Part shown: one piece after another, positions 59,354 to 64,000 of the stretch
Position numbering within the stretch: the stretch's first letter is position 1
Layout: every line of letters starts with the position of its first letter
DNA from: Sipunculus nudus
Lineage: Eukaryota; Annelida; Sipuncula; Golfingiida; Sipunculidae
DNA: 64,000 nucleotides
Direction of reading: 5' to 3'
Assembly: GCA_026874595.1 (NCBI GenBank)
Contig: CM049306.1
Location: 26,777,519 to 26,841,518, forward strand
Position numbers and translations under genes: made by a program
The notes under the pieces: generated by a model
What the model was told of the DNA's origin: nothing
The model's database searches: none
The model's input: the letters and a program-made list of their open reading frames with translations, nothing else

Positions 59354-60177
59354 TCAGCTGAGCAACTTGACCCATGGGTCCCTTGTTTGAAATTAGGTCT
59401 CTATTTCCCATTTTCTATGCCTTTTCTAGCTATGGGGCTTATAAATACCCCCCAGAATTATTGAAAATTTGATGCAGAAGCAGGGTACAAATCATTATCA
59501 TTGGACCAAGAATCTTCTCACTTGACATCCTGAGAGTTCCTCAAAAGTTCTCTTCAGACGCCTGAAATTAGGTCTCAGTTACACATATTCTCTGAGCTAT
59601 GGGGCTCAGATCCCCCAGAGTAATTAAAGATTTGATACAAAGGTCCTGTATATGAACAACCAATGCATTGATCACCATGATTCTTTGCATGCATATTGAT
59701 CAAGGATTGTTTCATCAATTCCTGCAGACGTGGTGCAACCTGGATTTTTAAAAAAAATTTAACCACATTTTTTTTCTCTATTTTTGAGACCTTTTAAGAT
59801 GCGGCCATCTGTTAACAGGGCACAAATCGTAACAGTTGGTCCTAGAATCTTCTAACTTGACATTCAGCAAGGTCTGTGAAAATATCCTTGGAAACCTGAA
59901 ATAAGGTCTATTTTACCCATATTCTCTTGAGCTTTAGAGCTTATAAGCAACCCCAGCATAATTAAAAAAAATTGATCCCAAAGAAGGGCACAAATCATAA
60001 CCATTTGACCTAGAAAGGCTGTTTGGATAGTCATCAAATTTGGTGTGCCCATGGATCTTGATTAACTTTAGCTATTATGCATGATGCCACCTACATTATC
60101 TTATTAAGTTGCCTGTGCAAGGACAGATTGTCAACATGTCAATCAGCTGAGGGTCATGACCCATGGGTCACATGTTG
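59354..60177 (+). repeat. Further 3' ends and internal units of the same family
   Basis: TCAGCTGAGCAACTTGACCCATGGGTCCCTTGTTT (59353-59388) and TCAGCTGAGGGTCATGACCCATGGGTCACATGTT (60143-60176) bracket three diverged internal units that start GAAATTAGGTCT or GAAATAAGGTCT at about 59390, 59563 and 59898. Confidence 0.7.
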
Positions 60178-60423
60178 TATTTTTCAAATAGCAAACTATC
60201 ATATACTTGCTCAACAAGCAAATTTTTAATTTAAAAAAGGTGTCTGCTTGCAACATATTTATGGTCCCAGAGTATGGTATAAAGTACAAATAATTTTTTT
60301 TTTGGTTTGAACAATGATAAATTCTTTAATATATTTTGAACCTATTGAGATGTGTCAGATTTATCATGCTGAGATCCTTATGTTAAAATGGTTCACTGGT
60401 GAGGTTTTCTGTTTAATCTTCAG

Positions 60424-60629
60424 CACTGGATGCCACCGGGAAGCCCCCTAGTGGCATTCTGCAGGGCAACCTTCAGTGGCTGGGGTACTTTAGCGAGTGT
60501 AGAGAGTTGGACGTTCCAGCAGAATCTGCTGCCATACCGCCACTCAAGGCCTTCAAGGGTCAATACTGCCTCGGTTATGTTGGAAATCGCTCGGCAATTC
60601 CTGACCAACAACTTGACATGGCATGGCCA
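60424..60629 (+). CDS. NRF-6-like protein, exon 2
   Basis: 206 bp between TTCAG and GTAAGT. The first two bases complete the codon left open by exon 1 (G/CA, Ala), and 68 codons follow, so the exon ends in phase 0. The peptide begins LDATGKPPSGILQGNLQWLG, the most conserved block of the NRF domain (D-A-x-G-K-x-P-S-G-x-L-x-G-N). It continues through YFSEC and FKGQYCLGYV, which hold the two cysteines expected to form disulfides in the lumenal domain. The protein so far is 180 residues; the rest of the NRF domain and the membrane acyltransferase domain are not in the window. The donor is 15 bases from a long TA microsatellite. Confidence 0.93.
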
Positions 60630-60642
60630 GTAAGTAAAGTGT

Positions 60643-60644
<2 letters not shown>

Positions 60645-60721
<77 letters not shown>
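60645..60721. repeat. (TA)n microsatellite next to a splice donor
   Basis: About 76 bp of TA with two short interruptions, beginning 15 bases after the GTAAGT donor of exon 2. Confidence 0.96.
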
Positions 60722-62795
60722 GTAGAGTGCCTTTTCCTTTTGGAAAACAAATTTTCAGAAAATTTTCAGGGGTCAGTTGGCAATTTTGTACGACAGTTAA
60801 TGATGAATTTCACAATATTTTACTGAGGGAACACCGTGTTTCTTTTTGACATACAGGTATAGGGAGTCCTTTTTACAGGACTAGCTGTAGTTTTCCCCCA
60901 ATACCTGGCAATAAAATCAGCCCAGAACTAATTAATTAGGGTCACCACTGGGCTTAAACACCTGACTGTAGGCCCTGCTGATTAATAATTACAAAAAAAT
61001 ACTTTGATGTATTTACATGCTTAAAAATTATTATACAAATACATTTTTGGGTTCCGATTTTAAATTTAGAAAAAAAACACATTTTGGGTATATGTATGGG
61101 TTTTGCAGAATGTACATTCTGTTTTTAATGTGTTAACCAGTGGTGGATCTAGACTGCGAAATGTGATGAAGAGAGAAAGCATATTTATAACCTGTAAAAG
61201 CATATCATATATTGGTATTATAACTCATCTGTGAAGATATAGATTTAGAACTAGACCCTCCCAAATTACAAAAAGGACCTGATGTATCCGACCCCATGAA
61301 ATTCAAGAGATACACTTCTGAGTATTTAGATCCAGTTGAAAACATAACTAGCTTTTGAAAGCCCTTCCAAACATGCACTGACAAATAGAAAAATCAAAGT
61401 AAAAGAGGGGTTTGCAACAAGTGAAACAACCTTGGACATACACTGATCATCTGCCACTGATAACTGTATGTTTTGAATGTAAAATTTTGTTTTTTAGCAT
61501 CCTCAATTATTAATGTAAAGATTTGTACAAACATGAAATTATCTGTTTCTGTGTGTTCTGTATTTTACTTCTGCATCGCTGATGTGCTGCAAAATGCTCT
61601 GCATATAAACATTTTCCATATATATTCTCATATATAACTAGGGCTTGAATATATCTGAACATTACATGCATAAAAACATCATTTGCAGAGAGAATACCAG
61701 TACACAGTATTATGTCAGATAGTTGGTGAGTGTATGAATAAAGAAGTGCCTCAATTCCCAGGTCAGCCTTGGTGTGAAGACTAAAAATGTATATATAATA
61801 AATTATCAGAGTTCTTAAAACATGGCAGTTAGAAATACTGGTACCTGATATTTTATCTAAAAGCTGATTTATGAACACCAAGGAAGATAGTTCTGTGCCA
61901 GAGTACTTATGAAACTTATTTATATTTGTGTTGTAGCATAACATATCATAAATTTGTTGTTTTTTAATTATCATTGAATAGCATTGATATTACTTTCATA
62001 TTATCCAGAGTATTCCTGGGGCATCTCTAGCCATACTTGAGGTAAAAGTAGCTACATTTTTCACTGCTGTTCAGGGCTTGACATTAACAATAAACTGCTT
62101 ATCTGGGGCTAGTGAAAGTTCCAGAAAATGATGGTAGGGCAGCCAAAAGTCACTTCCTACTTGCCCAATTGGGTTTACCATCAACATTTAATCAAAAGCC
62201 TGCATATTAATAATCAATACTTATTATTCAGCCATTTTCATTCTTGGAGAAATGAAATAATATTTATTACACCTCTAAAGTGACATAAGTTTTATATGTA
62301 GTAAGGAGTAAATTATAACTAACACACATTTGAACATGTATATTATTTAACATAAAGCATGTACATTAAATTTATGTCCAATGGGACATCTTTTGTGTTG
62401 GTGGTTTCAGTTACTAACTTTTTAGAGCAAGTGAAAATTCATGTTGGGCAAGTAAAAGCTAGATGTGACTTGGCTTAATGGGTATGAAGTTAATGTCAAG
62501 CTCTGCTATTGTGGCAGGACTGCTGTAACAATCTACCGTTTGGTGTACTTCATATAATATTGGTACCATCTGTCCTATGCTGGACACCAAGGTGTCTCTG
62601 GTTTGATGACTGATAACAAAAATATACCAAACATTAAAAGATAACAGTCCTGTCACAGCAGTGTAGAAATTGCTCCATAGTCTCCCTAGATACCACCATA
62701 TCCCTTTAGATCACAGTTTCATGATAACAGAGTGAATTCTGCTATCTTAATTCCTGAGCCCCAATTTAGTGATGAATTATCATTAATTTTAACAT
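60722..62795. other. Intron 2, left part, no exon seen
   Basis: Searched by eye for a continuation of the NRF domain (a Cys-rich CVP/CSS segment) without success. Phrases near 62400-62470 and 62080-62150 (AAGTGAAAATT, GGGCAAGTAAAAGC) suggest old repeats. Confidence 0.5.
61510..61974 (-). other. 154-codon open frame of unknown status in intron 2
   Basis: The longest open frame outside repeats and the BEL element (low-complexity frames aside). It encodes an Ile/Tyr/Leu-rich peptide with no domain I recognise. It lies antisense within an intron of AT-rich sequence, where such frames arise by chance. No start context, splice pattern or neighbour supports a gene. Confidence 0.12.
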
Positions 62796-64000
62796 TTTTT
62801 AGCTCAGCTGACTATAAGTCATCTGAGCTATAGTCGTGGTCCATTGTCCGTCGTCCGTCCGTCCGTCTGTAGATGTGGCACGTTTTGAAACCGTAAGACC
62901 TAGGAATCCAAAATTCAGCATAATGTTAGATGTCCCCAAGATCTCCTACCAAGCTGAAAACTGGGTCTTTGCGACTTCGTTCCTTTGAGAAATTGAGGAA
63001 AAACCTCAATTTTTTATTAAAAACCTATTTTTACACTTCAAGACTGCCTAATATCAAAACCACTCATCTGTTTTCCCTCATATTTACCATAAATATTCTT
63101 CTATATAGTTCCTATGTACATGCCAGAAATTATGTCTGTATTATATAATTTAAAAAAGTTATGGGCCCAAACATAATGCATTTTGTAAAAAATCAGGAAA
63201 GATATTTGATCACTTAACACAAAACTTGTTAAAGCTATGGACCTTTTTTCCAGTAATATAACTTTTATTTATCAAATTTAAATTGTATACCCTAAATTAG
63301 ATCAAAATCTTTTAAATTTTTTAAAATATTAACAAAAATAAAAAATTGGTACCTTAAATTTTGCCCAACTTTGACCATGGCACGTTTTTTTACTGTAAGT
63401 ACTGTGGATTTAATTTTCTCAGCATGTTTTTGTTAGCATTTTGTCTGTTAACACCAAAAATTTGAAACCAGTTGATCAAAAACTGTAGATTTTATTCAAG
63501 TTTTCAAGCACCATGTAACAAATTGTTTACATCAAGCTAGTGTTATGCAGTTTGCAAGAGCTCAGCTCCCCAGCTTCAGCTCTCAGTTCCTAAAATTTGG
63601 CATACAATTAGATGTCTCCAAAATTCCCTACCATGCCAAGAATTTGGTCACTAGGACTTAATACCTTCGAGATATTAATGAAAAACTTCATTTTTCCATT
63701 AAAAACCCATTGTTACACTTCAAGACTGCCTAATATCAAAACCACTGATGTGACTTTAATCATATATAATATACATATTTTTCTATACATTCTCTATTCA
63801 TATGCCAGAAATGATGTCAGTATTGCGTAATTGTTTTAAGTTATGGGCCCAAACATAATGCACTATGTAAAAAATCAAGAAATATATTTACTCCCTTAAC
63901 AAGGGGATTGCTGAAGCTAGAGTTTTTTTGCCAGGGATGTAACATTATTTAATCAAGATTCAATTGAATACCCCAAATTAGTCCTGAATTTTTCAAATTT
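62796..64000 (+). mobile_element. AGCTCAGCTGAC-family repeat, long copy running off the right edge
   Basis: Hairpin AGCTCAGCTGACTATAAGTCATCTGAGCT at 62801-62829 followed by TATAGTCGTGGTCC and GTCCGTC repeats. The body is collinear with 56356-57450, including CCAGTTGATCAAAAACTGTAG and CAGCTCCCCAGCTTCAGC. Confidence 0.8.

Larger units (their letters stand above)
52344..60423 (+). other. Intron 1 of the NRF-6-like gene, phase 1, ~8.1 kb
   Basis: GT at 52344 and AG at 60422-60423 (TTAATCTTCAG). It is packed with copies of the AGCTCAGCTGAC repeat family and with related tandem segments. C tracts lie at 58648-58668 and 58757-58771. No other coding exon is needed between the two exons, because the NRF domain sequence is continuous across the join. 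Confidence 0.85.

Overview
This is a 64-kb stretch of an AT-rich animal nuclear genome, most likely a mollusc and probably a bivalve. The grounds are spliced eukaryotic coding exons; long introns; abundant (TA)n, (CA)n and (CT)n microsatellites; LTR, BEL/Pao, LINE, hAT-like and Helentron-like elements; and a dispersed repeat whose 5' hairpin (AGCTCAGCTGAC), GTCCGTC-rich leader and 3' end (CCCTTGTTT) resemble repeats I know as very common in bivalves. The species call is inference. I found no bacterial genes, CRISPR array, rRNA or tRNA.

Only one cellular gene is supported. It is the 5' part of a plus-strand gene of the NRF-6 (nose resistant to fluoxetine) family, with a signal-peptide exon at 52010-52343 and a second coding exon at 60424-60629. 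They join cleanly in frame across an 8.1-kb intron filled with repeats, and the acyltransferase part of the gene must lie beyond the right edge.

Layout. 1-2.1 kb: about 315-bp satellite followed by ACGT-dense sequence. 2.8-3.7 kb: decayed LINE fragment, then a CT tract. 5.7-9.3 kb: minus-strand Gypsy-like element with gag remnants but no pol, whose 3' LTR is split by a Helentron-associated element; the other LTR preserves the uninterrupted site. 13.2-19.5 kb: a 6.3-kb LTR element with 487-bp LTRs, a 4-bp target duplication and no recognisable protein (LARD-like). 21.4-23.5 kb: a terminal-inverted-repeat element with an 8-bp duplication and ends made of 22-bp palindromic units, with a broken LINE inside. 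23.9-25.1 kb and 26.5-27.2 kb: two further elements with 8-bp duplications. 27.5-34 kb: LINE and Penelope-like fragments, microsatellites and tandem repeats. 35-37.8 kb: a Helitron-type end and simple repeats. 37.8-44.4 kb: a nearly complete BEL/Pao retrotransposon with a broken gag, a largely open pol and nearly identical retained LTR segments. 45.9-51.3 kb: a large inverted repeat with arms of about 760 bp, enclosing a 1.1-kb TIR element. 52-64 kb: the NRF-6-like gene, with its intron invaded by the AGCTCAGCTGAC repeat family.

The elements that carry coding sequence code for their own mobility, and none forms an operon-like system with its neighbours. The most unusual structures are the palindrome-array element at 21.4 kb, the 6.3-kb element with a possible spliced non-coding transcript, and the nested Helentron-like insertion with its built-in empty-site control.
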